Assembly: GCA_964030785.1 (NCBI GenBank)
Contig: OZ034972.1
Span: 15,562,431 to 15,626,430 of the forward strand
Length of the DNA: 64,000 bases
Reading direction: 5' to 3'
DNA from: Siderastrea siderea
Lineage: Eukaryota > Cnidaria > Anthozoa > Scleractinia > Rhizangiidae
Below are positions 1-10,885 of this stretch, one piece after another. Position 1 is the stretch's first letter; each line of letters begins with the position of its first letter. The position numbers and the translations under genes were made by a program. The notes under the pieces are model-generated. The model saw only the letters and a program-made list of their open reading frames with translations, was not told the origin of the DNA and ran no database searches.

Positions 1-1238
1 CATGGCAGTCATTCCCTTAACAGTAATGACTGGATTATACTCCAGAGTTGTATACGCCTTGTGGTTCAAACGTGAAGGCCTGGGCGATAGACTCACCTGC
101 CAGCAAAAGGTAAGAATTATAGAAAAGGATTGAATCTGCATCGAATAAAAATGTTTATAACAGTTACTAAAACCTTTTCTAGCCTCTTAAAAAAGTATAG
201 AGCAGTCGAATGACAACGCAGCCTTAAATCACGACACCCAACAGTTCCTTTGGACAGAATATTTGTTCCTAAGGTCTAAATCGTTCCTGAGATATTCGGG
301 TTTAATTGTGAAGAATAACCAGACTTTTCTCTGGCGGAATGTAACATGAGAAAATTAATTTATGATGTTTTCGGAGGGGAAAATATGTCGTGAAGAGGGC
401 AAAATAAGGTCCTGAAATAACCGGGTCAGCTAGCATTCTCAGGAAGCCAACAGCAGCTGGAAAATTCGGGGAAGATGTCATTTCCTAAACTATTCTGCGA
501 CTGATGTAATCAGCAGAGATATCCGAACAGATCAATCTGTGTTAGCGTGCACAAGTATCCCTTTAAAAGGCCCTGAGACAATCTGAGAGAAAAGAACGAC
601 ATCATAAGTATTTTGTTTAAATTCTCTCTTTGGGTGCTCCTGTTAAATCAAAAGCTGTAAACGAGGATATAGTTTCAGTGCCGTTAAACTGGAACAGAGA
701 ATTTCTTCGGCATCGGTTTTTGAACTATCAGTGTCATAGTTGACCGCATGCCAATACTCCAATACCTCGTATGAATTCGATAAAGCCCTTGGTAGATGAA
801 GTCTATCAAATGGACAAAACCTCTGTTTACACACAGGGTGTGATGAAAGTACGGAAGCGAGTCACCTTGATGGTGGTTACTGTCAGCGTCATCTTTGGAA
901 TCTGCTGGGGCACAAGCTCAACAGTTTACCTATTAAGGTACTTTACATCCTACAGCTTTTATAGCGCCATTATCATCACTAACGCAATGGTTTGCTTTAA
1001 CTCTGCCGTTAACCCGATTGTGTATGCTTTGGTCAGCCAAAGATTCAGGGAGAAGATCAAAGGAATGATATGCTGCCGTTGTTCCGTTGCAAACAAGATT
1101 CAGGCCACAAGTGAACCTCAGAACATGGCAGCTGTTAACGACAACAACTTCCAACACATGGTAGAGCAATGCCCCCAGCCACTGAATACCACAAGTTCAC
1201 TAGGGGAAGTGAACGTCCTAGCGAGTTACAATAGCTAG
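1..1238 (+). CDS. Rhodopsin-class GPCR, C-terminal part (5' end outside window)
   Basis: Two exons: <1-109 and 837-1238 (TAG stop). The donor after AAG at 109 (gtaagaatt) and the acceptor ending at 836 (acacag) join in phase 0. The first exon gives a hydrophobic segment with a central Pro, fitting TM5 (MAVIPLTVMTGLYSRVVYAL), and the basic start of intracellular loop 3. The second exon gives the end of that loop (KVRKRVT), TM6 with the FxxCW core (FGICWGTSS, where the usual Pro of CWxP is absent), and TM7 with the NPxxY switch (NSAVNPIVYAL). A basic helix 8 (RFREKIKG), a CCRC cluster that could be palmitoylated and a roughly 65-residue tail follow. TM1-4 and the DRY motif lie upstream of the window, so neither ligand nor subfamily can be fixed. 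The NSAVNPIVYAL style resembles peptide-receptor-like expansions in cnidarians (inference). Confidence 0.85.
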
Positions 1239-1643
1239 TTAATGATTTAAAAAGGAAGACACTTTATACATGTACTTCTCCAGAATATCGTGCGCTTTTG
1301 GCTCACAATTTGAATCCAAGCTCACAACAGAATTGCTAGCAAAAGGTACAACAAACAGTTAGAGAAGGATCTTCCTCCTTTAATCCTCGGACGTACGATC
1401 AGCCCCCTCCATTACAAAAAAGGTTGGCTCTCCGAAGGTGTTAACTAGCTACTGCTAGAAGTTATGAAACGCCCACTGAGTTTGTTATAGTAGTGTCAAA
1501 ATAGACCTTTTCCAGGTTTTTTTCCCCTCCACATTGGCGGGGGCCCAAATAGGGTGGAAATACAGTGTTTGTGTGAAAAAAAAAACGAAATCCAGTCTCA
1601 AGGTAATTTCCGTAAAACAACGGGCCTTAAAAAAATTATAAGT
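1239..1643. other. GPCR 3' flank, no gene seen
   Basis: This is the presumed 3' UTR and downstream DNA of the GPCR gene. I see no clear AATAAA immediately downstream and no coding signal. Confidence 0.4.
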
Positions 1644-1958
1644 CAATGAAGTATGATCGTCCGGGTGAATGTAGTCCTGAGAAGGACTGTTTATGATGAC
1701 ATTGACTGACGTTTCAATAACCTCAGCGGAAGTCATCGTCAGAGTCAAGTGAATTGTGAATCGTCAGTAGATGTTATAAGTCTCTGGTCGTTGCCCTAAC
1801 TGTTCGTTGTCAACGACCAGAGACTTATAACATCTCTGACGGTTCACAATTCACTCGACTCTGATGATGACTTCCGGTCAGGTTGTCGAAACGTCAGTCA
1901 ACGCCATTACAGACAGTCCTTCGTAAGACTACACTCACCCAGACGATCATACTTCACC
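1644..1958. repeat. Foldback (long palindrome) of a dispersed repeat
   Basis: Left arm 1644-1793 and right arm 1811-1958 are reverse complements along almost their full length, with scattered mismatches, around a 17-bp spacer. The arms meet at GTCTCTGGTCGTTG / CAACGACCAGAGAC and extend out through GACTCTGATGATGACTTCC and GTCGAAACGTCAGTCAA. The right arm translates to a peptide of the form TLMMTS.QVVETSVN that I recall as a common repeat-derived peptide in cnidarian predictions, associated with Penelope-type retroelement ends (memory, unverified). A related copy lies at 44894-45040. Confidence 0.75.
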
Positions 1959-1984
1959 GACGTATGATACGACTCCTGGGTTGA

Positions 1985-3880
1985 AACCATTTACAGTAAA
2001 AATTTATTAACAATAAACTTAAGGTACGAGGTCAAAGAGGTTGACTGATTCAGTTTGAAGGGCGTAACTGTGTTAGAAAGCCAGACGACGATGTGACTGT
2101 TTGCTTTCTAGATCAGTTACAACGCTCAAATTTGAGCACTTAAATCTTTTGCCACGTATGTTCCCAGAACTGAAATCTCACGACAAAAACTTAGAAAAGG
2201 TCTGCTACACATAATAATAAGTGCCAGCGTTGGTTACAATCAGCTTTGCGGTGATTGTGTTTCATGAGTGTTTTTGTTTTTAACTCTTTCGCTGCAAAAG
2301 TTGACTTTTCCCGACTTTGAAAGCCAAGACATTGAACCACTCGTTTGTCGCTTTTTAATATCAACCACATTCTGGCAGAGCTATTCCAGAAAAAACGTGT
2401 CCAGTTTTGGGTGCAAAATTGGTGATAAAATAGGCCAAGTCACCTAGTTGATCAATGTACCGTTTCCACGTTTTTCGAAGGGCTGGGGGCCAAAACTTTT
2501 CCAGTGGATAAAATGGGGATAGAGAGTAGAAGATAAAATATAATAGAAAGGGAGAGAAAAAGTAAAGCAAAAGAAGCAAGAAAAGAATTGGGAATGAATC
2601 CGCAAAAAAAGTCCAAATTTTGACTTATGCGCATGCGTTAAAGGAAAAAAATCTGTACAATTTACAACAGAATCTGGTTCAAAATCTAACTAAATTGTAA
2701 GAAAAATGCCTTTGTAGCAAAGTTTAGTTCCATTTGGCAACATAGCACTCAAAAGACAAGACACCTTTAAAGAAATTTATTATTATTAAAAAAAAGTATG
2801 ACGGGAAAGGGTTAAGTGAATATGTTGTCATGTTGTCATGTTATCATTATTTCTTTTCCTTTTTTTCTTTTGGTGCCTTTATTCTTTTAATTTTCGTCAA
2901 GCGTTCTTCACAAAAGCCACTTGCAACCACTCCTTACGGTTCTTAACCGTCAATCAGTTGAATAAATACCGCCATACCACGAGATTCTGATAATTCTACA
3001 TTGGAAACTTAATTCTACATTAGAAACTTAAAGTCTCTAGTATTGCTCACAAACCTAGCTTTGCTCACAAAATTATAAATGATAAGTGACGACATTCCAT
3101 CAACCTCTTCCGTTATTTCTACTTCCACTTCTAAAGTTTAACACAAAATATACCCCCACCTGTTCTTTTACGGGCCAAAAGCCAAAACGAAGTATGACGA
3201 ATGCGCATTCGAATTCGCTGTACCGAAAACAATTTGCATCGATATTTAAGCCTTATTTACTTTTATTGGGGAATTAAAGAACAAGAGAGTGAATTTTTTT
3301 TTCATTATTGAATCAAGGCTCAATTTGAATATTTCACGAATGGATTATTCAATCAACGAACGGAATCAATTTTCCATTAACGAATGCATTAAGCCGTTAA
3401 CGACAGGAACGCTTGACCGGCTTTGACTATAATACAACGTTTACTGATCTATTTGGCTTTATGATAATGTTTCATATGACTTGTAAACCTTTAGTATAGA
3501 CAGTGATTTACTGAAGGCAATGGGCAAAAACGCACTGAAGTTATTTGTATTAGTTAGTAATTTTCCCTTTTAAATGGCTTGTCTGTCATATCTATAAAAC
3601 AATAGTTGTAGACTTGGGCTGTCGATTTGCGGAGCAACAAAGTTTAAAATTAATTTCACGTAATACATAGATTTAGCCAAGACTAAAAGCAGCGCTCGAC
3701 AATTTTTTTCTAGTACTTAATAATGTGTGAAAATACTCCATTTCAAGTCATTAAATATAAAGAAAAGAAAAAAATCCCCACTGAGTTTCGAATTCACCTA
3801 GTGCTTTGCCGGCAGCGCAGACGGGGGTATTACCACTATGCCACAAATGTTGACGTAAGTAGTTCACGTTAATTTTATTG
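1985..3880. other. Gene-free AT-rich stretch
   Basis: Only short, low-quality open frames occur on either strand. A poly-A/TTATTA tract lies near 2780. I see no domain, no splice-bounded exon and no clear repeat border. Confidence 0.4.
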
Positions 3881-4215
3881 CTTATTTCTTTTTCTGTGAC
3901 AAGATGCCGTGGACATTAAAATGCTGGTGTTTTTCCTTAGAAAATGTGTTCGGACCGCCACGATAACCATGGTTGTGGCCAGAAAAATACCAGAAGACAC
4001 TAGCTCTGTTATATTTGGCATCGGGACGGCTGTGAAATGCTGCGAGCTCAAGCGTTGTGCTGACCGAGTTCGCAGCAGAACCGACAACAAAGATAAAGTC
4101 CTCGAAGGCAAATTTCGTGACTTTAACTTTTCGCCTTCCACCAAAAAGACAACTGAGTATTCTTTCGAACTTTTTCATTCCATTAATAGATATTTGATAT
4201 TTTTTATCAGGTTAA

Positions 4216-5057
4216 ACCCTATTTAGCCTGTGGGGGGGGGGGGGGGTGGGGGCACATTGTGCCAGCGCTGACTTTAACGAATTATAACTTTTAAACAGCT
4301 AGACGAATAATTACTAAATCACGTGACTTTTCCCTAAAATTTATCAGAAAATTTTTCTCTGTGCCAATGATGCCACTTTTTTCACATATGTATATATTTT
4401 TTATGTTAATTACTTGACTTGCTTTCTGTAATTTCTTTATTTATATATGTATATTTGTCACTTGACTTCTTTCGTTCTATATTAATGTAAACAGTACCCG
4501 CCCAAACTAGCCACTGCTTTTTGCGGATAGTGTAGTCCTTTTTATTTGAATTATAACATTGAATAATAAACTTTGAAACTTTGAAACTTTGTGTCTATGA
4601 TGATTGACGTTTCCATAGCAACCTTCTCAGGAGTGTATTTTGACTATTTTCTGTCTTTTTTCAGTCTTTCTTTTTTAGTTTGTTCCCCTTTAATTGTAAG
4701 AAGATGATGATACTTTACTTGTTTGTGCTTGTTTTGATTTTTGATATTGATATTCATATTTTTGATATTGATATTGATATTTTTAAGTGTCGTCATTGTC
4801 AACTGTATGACTGCAGGTTCGCGATTTAAGATGGCGGCCTCAAAATTCAAAATGGTTTGTTTGTGACGTCATTGTGACGCCATGACACGTCATAATCGAC
4901 ACGTCATAAGCCCAATCTGTTAAGCTAATGACGCACTAAAAACGTGCCAAGTTTCATTTCAAGAGTGTTAATATTTTCCAAGATCTATAGGGGGGCACTT
5001 TGTGCCCTCACCCCCTGCCAGGCTCAGAAACTCAAAAAAAGCCCAGGCAAAATAGGG
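4216..5057 (+). mobile_element. TTAA-flanked piggyBac-like short element (copy A)
   Basis: TTAA lies at 4212-4215 and 5058-5061. The left end reads ACCCTATTTAGCCTG and the right end, reverse-complemented, CCCTATTTTGCCTGGG. A G-tract followed by GCACATTGTGCC and, at the other end, GGGGGCACTTTGTGCCC form a further hairpin-like subterminal feature. The sequence matches the split copy B (28746-29045 plus 35830-36122). Both share GCTGACTTTAACGAATTATA near the left end and CAGGCTCAGAAACTC near the right end. Without its own insertion at 4373-4590 the copy is about 620 bp. TTAA duplication and CCCT termini are typical of piggyBac. No transposase is encoded, so it is non-autonomous. Confidence 0.75.
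4373..4590 (+). mobile_element. Truncated LINE/SINE 3' end inserted in copy A
   Basis: This segment is absent from copy B at the equivalent point (28885-28895). It ends with AATAATAAACTTTGAAACTTTG, that is an AATAAA signal followed by repeats of ACTTTGAA, which is the style of a non-LTR retrotransposon tail. It is about 218 bp and has no coding capacity. Target duplications are not evident. Confidence 0.6.
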
Positions 5058-5064
5058 TTAAAAC

Positions 5065-5330
5065 TTCAACACTGTCGAACAATCGTTTTGCTGCACTGGT
5101 TGCCCAAAAGCACCGCGCGATTTCCTCCCAAGAAAAGAGACATTCTCCTCCCCTGGTTGTGTTGCCTTGGGACTACCCTCACCCTCCCCCAGAGTCTGTA
5201 CGGACGGACGGACGGACGGACGTACGTACGGGCGTACGCTAACGTCAGAACGATAGTTTCTCGCATCGATAGGTTACCAAATTTGCTTAGCAATGGTGCT
5301 CCGCTGGCGCACTACGCACGAGGGCTGCGC
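5065..5330 (+). repeat. GGAC/CGTA-rich repeat, left inverted copy
   Basis: It holds a tetranucleotide run (GGAC)n then (GTAC)n at about 5198-5235, preceded by CCCCCAGAGTCTGTACGG. It is followed by GGTTACCAAATTTGCTTAGC. The same blocks appear in reverse complement at 6475-6750. The apparent protein reading GRTDGRT is a product of the tandem repeat and not a gene. Confidence 0.7.
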
Positions 5331-6474
5331 TAAAACTTGTCAAATTCACAAACTTCGTACTGTTCTACTGCGTGGTGTTTTGACAGTCGTTTACCACCGG
5401 CTTTAGAAACCAGTAAAGAACCGGTCATTATCTCATAAAGCTCAATGGTAATCCTGCCAAGTTCGAAATAAATCGGTTGAATAAAAATGGAATAAATGGC
5501 TTCCAAAAATCAGACAACTTACAGAGTAAGTATGGCTAGGGGGTGCGCTTTTCAGAATACAGATGTTTGTATGGGATATTCTCGATTCCGAAAATTAAAC
5601 TTGTGCTCTAGTAAATCTTCAACTAAATGTTCTCAGACTTGCTCAGGATGTTAATTATGATATGCTCTTCATGTGGCCTGTCACGGAATTTTCGCGGCCC
5701 CATGAGTTCTTTTCCGTGTACATAGTTTGTCTCGTTTTTGTTCTTAGTGGGCAGTTTCATGTAAGTTTAGTTGTATTATTCCTTATAGGAACGTAGGAAT
5801 TAGTTATGAAACCTACGTGACAAAATTTTTTTTTTACGTAACTACAAGTCCTGATGACTCTTTCATGTCAAATTAGTTCTTATTCTGTACTTGTTAAAAG
5901 AAATGAGTTGTGTTAGCCCCTATAGAATTATTATGGTAGTAATTTAAATAGGAAACAAAGTAACTCGGATTTTCAAGCGCGAACAAGAAAGAAAAAAGAA
6001 GAAGAAAGTGAAGAACTATTAGAAGACTAGGAAAGAGAAAGAAGACCTGAGAAGGAAACGGCATTACTCACTGCTAAGAAGACTTTAGTGGGGCGAGCCA
6101 CCCAGTCACGGCAAAACTCATTCGTCGGGTGCAGCCTGAACCAGGGCATAGGAAGAGAGCGGAGAAAGGACGTGAAATTTACGAAGTGTGGTAAGCAATA
6201 TAGAAGCTACTCCGTACGGTGAAAAGTCTTAGAGCTGCGACGAGACGTTGGCGTAGTACGGTACCTCAGAAGTATTACTTGAGCCTCGTTCAGCCAAGAA
6301 CAAAGCAGTCTGTTCACATCCGCAAACTAAGTTGTTGAGAAGATTGTGTGTTAGCGTGGGGCATTTGGAAAAATGGTGTGGTTGTTGGTACGTTGGTTGT
6401 GTTCGGTAAACAATCGAAACGACGAAGAGGGCCTGGCAGCAAGCAAAACGTTATCAGACAGTAAGAGTCAGAAC
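5331..6474. other. Interior between inverted repeats, possible LTR-like segment
   Basis: No gene is seen. The segment from about 5690 begins TGTCACGGAATTTTCGCGG and runs through a purine-rich stretch (5980-6060). It could be a degenerate solo LTR, but I found no matching second copy, CA end or target duplication. Confidence 0.3.
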
Positions 6475-6750
6475 CTCGTAAATAATAGTGGAGCTCCATT
6501 GCTAAGTAAATTTGGTAACCTATGGATCCGAGAAATTTTGATTGTGACGTAATAGTCACTTGACCGTCCGTACGTACGTACGTACGTACGTACGTACGTC
6601 CGTCCGCACAGACTCTGCGGGAGGGGGAGGGGAGTCCCAAGACAACCCGACGGGGGGTAGAGAATGTCATCTTTTCTTGGCGGGAAATCGCGTGGTGCTT
6701 TTGGGCAACCGGCGTTTTTCTTGGCGGGAAATCGCATGACCATCGTCGCT
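6475..6750 (-). repeat. GGAC/CGTA-rich repeat, right inverted copy
   Basis: This is the reverse-complement partner of 5065-5330. It shares the (GTAC)n run at about 6570-6600, the CAGACTCTG.GGGAGGG block and GGCGGGAAATCGCG, the last of which occurs twice in tandem near 6678 and 6725. The GTAC run is longer here and the GGAC run shorter. Confidence 0.7.
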
Positions 6751-7079
6751 TTTGAAAAAGAGGTTTCTTTAAAGGCTTAATTAACTTCTTTAGTACGAGA
6801 GTACTGAAGTTTTATACTTGACAAAAAAAACATCTAATATCTATAAATTGAAAGAAAAAGTTCAAAGAATACTGGTAGAAGGCGAAAAGTTCAAGTTACA
6901 AAAGCTGCCTTCAAAGGACTTCATCGCTTTGTTTTCTTCACGGCGGAGAGCTTGCCCTGTTCTGAAACATAACCGAGTAAGTGAAGTTTTTAAAGGGTCT
7001 AAGGTACATGATTTTGAGTATTACGGTCAAAGAAATTACGTTTTGAAATGGGAATTTAATTTATGTCATTAGAAATGTG

Positions 7080-8373
7080 TCATTTACTTTTGACTTTAAA
7101 AAATTATTAGAAAACGCGCTCAGATTTGTGACAGATGTAGTCTTAAATATTTGCCATTCTCAGCCGATTTCACTCGCTTGGACCGATCCACGATTTTGAA
7201 AGTGTAACGCGAATTGCATTTAAGTATAAACTTACGGGTTTTCGAATAAACTTTTTTCAAAAATGGTTTCTTTGTCCATTATTTTGTGTTTGTTTTTCCG
7301 TTACAGTAGGTCTAAGCACAGTCGCAAGACAACTAGCTGCACAAGCATCACTTCAGTGAAATTACGACGAATAATTGCTTTCAATTTTTACTTTCGGGTA
7401 CATCTCGTGTAATTGTCGATTTTCTTGTCCTAGAAGTTTTCAATAGTAATAACCTTTTAAGCGAAGCAGTTGTCGGTTTAAAGCTATTTTATCCGAAAAG
7501 CTTCGAAAACAGTTTTGTACGTTCCTCGAAGCGGGTAACTTTATATAGGCTTACTTCGCATCCGCAAAACTTATGCTGGCATAATTTAAAGTGTGTTTGG
7601 TGTTTGTTTTTAATCTCGATGGTCTCAAGTTAGAGAACGAAATAGAAGGGTTACTTAAGTAACTATAAGCGAAGCAGTTTGAGCTTAAAGCTATTTTATC
7701 CGGTAAGTAATGAGTGTTCTTCAAAGCGCTCGAATTTTTTCTCGGAGAATGTCTCTTTTCTCGGCTTCGATAAGTTTATTACAAGTGCTTCGAAGCTCCC
7801 AAAATCCTTTCTTTCGGATAATCCCAGTAAAATGCCGGTGAAATGTCTGTATAAATTTTTGACCAGACTAATAGTGGCAGTTCATGTTATTTGTTAACAT
7901 CCGAACACGATGAAGATAACCCATTTAAATTTTGTTATTGTAAATGAGCGCCGTTTGAAGTTCATTCAAGCGAACAGCCAATAATCCAAGGAGATTTGAC
8001 AAGCCTTGACAGTTAATGACAGGATATGGAAACATTGCAAAAACCAAGCAAGACGACTCGTGAGTAAAATATGTGTTCAGTTTGATGCCCGAAAAAAAAA
8101 TCAAGCTGTGCTCAGCCTCTAGAATGACCTTTCGAGCTTGGTTTTACAGAACAGGTCCCCAAAGTATTGGAGGACAATTCGGAACACTTTCGGGCTTTTT
8201 GAGAAACACTTTTCGGAAGCGAACGAGCCAAAAAAGCCCCGAAATATATTTCAGAGCGAAAAGTTTCAGGACTAGTTTTGAGAAACGAACACCAATTTAT
8301 TCCCTGGCGGCTCCGCTTTTAGGCTTGGCTAAATCTATATATTAGGTTGAGTTTAAGATTGTAAATACCGAGT
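7080..8373. other. Gene-free stretch with a local direct repeat
   Basis: A segment reading TAAGCGAAGCAGTT followed by TTAAAGCTATTTTATCCG occurs at 7457-7495 and again at 7667-7702. No convincing coding exon is visible. Confidence 0.45.
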
Positions 8374-10110
8374 AATAGACCATTTTCATTATGACGTCAC
8401 ACGCGCTAAGGTTTCTGGTAGTTGTAGTAAAGATCGCGCCCAGTGTCGCGCGATCGCGAGAAAGTGTCGAAAAAATCACCAGAAGCGCCATGTCGGCCAA
8501 ATTCAGCGGGGAGTTTTTTGTTGTTATTTTTGTCGATGAACGAGGAATTGCGAAGAGTGTTGTTAACAAACATTTTAAAGGAAAACGTTTTTCCAAATTC
8601 TGGATATCGAGTGCGTTGCAGAAAAACGTGTCTAAACAATGTGCCAATATAATTTTCCTCATGAGAAAAAGAATCGAAGGGGAGTAGGGAGTTTCTGAGA
8701 TAGGAGACATAGAACAATTAGAAAGGTTTTTAAATAACAGAACCAAATGGAGATCGAAGCAATAAAAATTTTATATCTAGCATAGCGCAAAACAAAGCGA
8801 GGAACCCATTGAAATGCTTTGAGCGAGTTGCTCTCAGATTTAATAAAGACAAAACAAAGCAACTACATTTTAAAAATATTTCGCTTTGAGTGAATCGGCA
8901 GTTCTAAGTTAAATCGTTGAAATGGAAGAGAAATACTATTCACTACTACAAGTTTACGCAAAACATGTAAAGATGATTGAAATATTCCGTCAACTGAAAA
9001 AGCAAGCAATGATATTCCGCTAAGACGGCCGAACGATTTTTTGCTTTCAAACAACCTAATGTGCAGTACCAAAGGAAAGCAAACTGGCTTGAAAACAACA
9101 CTAACTCAGTCTACAATAGTTTCTATAACTATTTTTTTGAATTATTTTCACCATTTTGCGAAATACGACATAATAAACAAAACCTACAAAGTCAAAATCT
9201 TGAAAGTTTATACGCACAACATTTTCTCGCCAAGATTAACTGTATTAAATAATTAAATGCAATTGCAAAATCAGATCGCCTATTTTAATTTTAATGCGAC
9301 ATTCCATGAAAAGACAAACAGAGAATAAGGGAAAACAAGCCTTCAGGTATGAAAAAAATATTCAGAATAGCACTTGCTGTCCTGGGAAAGCAAAATGCCT
9401 CGAGTAACTTGACGCTGTTTTGTACCAAATTTCTGCAAGTTTTTGAACATTTCAAGAAAGCTATTGTAAATGTGGAATCGCTCAGTTAAAAAATTCTTAT
9501 GAAGTCAATCCACAGTCAAATATGTAATTTACCAACGGTTGAAGTGGAAGAAATACTTAAGAATCGATCGTTGTCCTTGGAAATAAAAACGACACTGACA
9601 ATACATTCTGTTCTCGAACAAGGATTTCTTTGCTCTAAACTCTCCAATTTCTTCTATAACCACTGTCGAGTACTCTTCAGGTCTTTTCCTTGTAGCAACA
9701 AGCTTTTAAAAGAAATATCTTCAAAAGACTTCATCCTAAGGATGCATGTAAAATTACCGGCCTGAAAATCGAGCGTACAAGAAGCCATCCGCTAAAAAGG
9801 TTTGTAACGCCGCGAGCACGATACGAAACAAAAATCGAAAATCTTGCAGAATAAAGCTTCCTTACTTTTACATTATTGTCTCTTGATGTGTCCTGGTGGG
9901 GTAACAGCAGGTTTGTCGCTTATGTCACTCAAGGTCCTCTCAGTTATGCACTTATAGACGTGATATGATTGACCGACTCTTCCGCCATTGCATTGCATCT
10001 TTTTGTGGATTATTTTGAATTTTCCCGCGATTGAGCGACCCTGGGCGCGATCTTTACTACAACTACCAGAAATCTTTGCGTGTGTGACGTCATAATGAAA
10101 ATGGTCTATT
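8374..10110. mobile_element. Non-autonomous DNA element with about 85-bp TIRs
   Basis: The left end (8374-8460) and the reverse complement of the right end (10020-10110) agree over most of their length. They share AATAGACCATTTTCATTATG, then TGACGTCACAC, TTTCTGGTAGTTGTAGTAAAG and ATCGCGCCCAG. The 1.74-kb interior has only short open frames on both strands and no transposase motif that I can recognise. I could not settle a target duplication, so the superfamily is open. Confidence 0.65.
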
Positions 10111-10588
10111 GTTTGCGCCATTAGAGTCTAATCTTTAAATTGTTTGAGTCAATAAGTTAATTAATTAATGGAAGACGTCTTTATGGCTTAATTGGCAAAT
10201 ACTTTGGTATAAATACGGATAACAGTTTTAATTAGTGTTTAAATATAACTAGTTCAATAAGTAAGTGATTAGTTCGTTAGTAGCATTTTTTAAAAATCTC
10301 AAACGCAGTACTATAGTTATAAAATTAATAGCAGCATAACAATAATGTACATAGAAGGATTATAGTCACATATAAGTAGTTTTAACAGTAGTTGCACTAC
10401 AGTTTGTTACAATTATTAACTTTCGATCATTTCAATTAAATTATTTAGAAAAGTATGAAAGCTGGTGTGCTGTGTTCATGGGAAGAGTCGTGTATGCCCA
10501 TTGTTTTCATGGACATCAGGTAGCTCAGCGGGGTAACGGTTTCGAATCTGTGTACTTAAGCGACAACCGTTTTCCGGCGACAAAGGAA
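10111..10588. other. Gene-free AT-rich stretch
   Basis: The sequence is AT-rich with TTAATTAATTAAT-like runs. I see no gene or repeat border. Confidence 0.4.
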
Positions 10589-10885
10589 ACGGAATTCAAA
10601 CTTTCGTTTTATTTTCGTTTTCTTTTTCCCCACGTCCTCGAAAAACGGAATTAGAAATTGCATTTTCCTTTTCCATTTTCCTATGATATTGAGAAACGGA
10701 ATTCGAACTTTTATTTTCGTTTTTTTGGTTTCCTACGACATTGGACAACGGAATTCCAATTTCCATTCCGTTATTCGTCTTTCGGGTACGACATTGAAAA
10801 ACGGAATTCGAACTAACTTCTATTTTCGTTTTTCGTTTTCCCACGATTTTAGAAAACGGGATTCTAATTTCGTTTTCGTTTTATC
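10589..10885. repeat. Minisatellite, about 53-bp period, six diverged copies
   Basis: The anchor ACGGAATTC (or a near match) recurs at 10589, 10645, 10696, 10748, 10801 and 10856, a spacing of 51-56 bp. Each is followed by AA.TT..ATTTTCGTTTT and then a CCTACGAC/ATTG.GAAA block. Copies differ by substitutions and short indels, so it is an old tandem array. Open frames on both strands here are by-products of the repeat. Confidence 0.75.

Larger units (their letters stand above)
3960..6940. repeat. Long-range inverted repeat enclosing other elements
   Basis: The minus strand of roughly 4085-4205 matches the plus strand of roughly 6825-6935. The shared run includes GAAAAAGTTC.AAAGAATAC, GAAGGCGAAAAGTT.AAGT and GCCTTC.A.GGACTT. 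The arms lie outside the TTAA element at 4216-5057 and the inverted GGAC/CGTA repeats at 5065-6750. They may be the ends of an older composite element. The outer limits are not sharp. Confidence 0.5.

Noticed and set aside
4944..5333. 129-codon open frame reading YGRTDGRTYVRAY and similar frames near 6.3-6.7 kb
   Set aside because: The peptide is the translation of GGAC/GTAC tandem repeats inside an inverted repeat.
5690..6310. Solo LTR retrotransposon
   Set aside because: A TGTCACGG start and purine-rich tract are suggestive, but no CA end, second copy or target duplication was found.
10589..10885. CRISPR-like array
   Set aside because: The units are contiguous and diverged, with no unique spacers, and the genome is eukaryotic.
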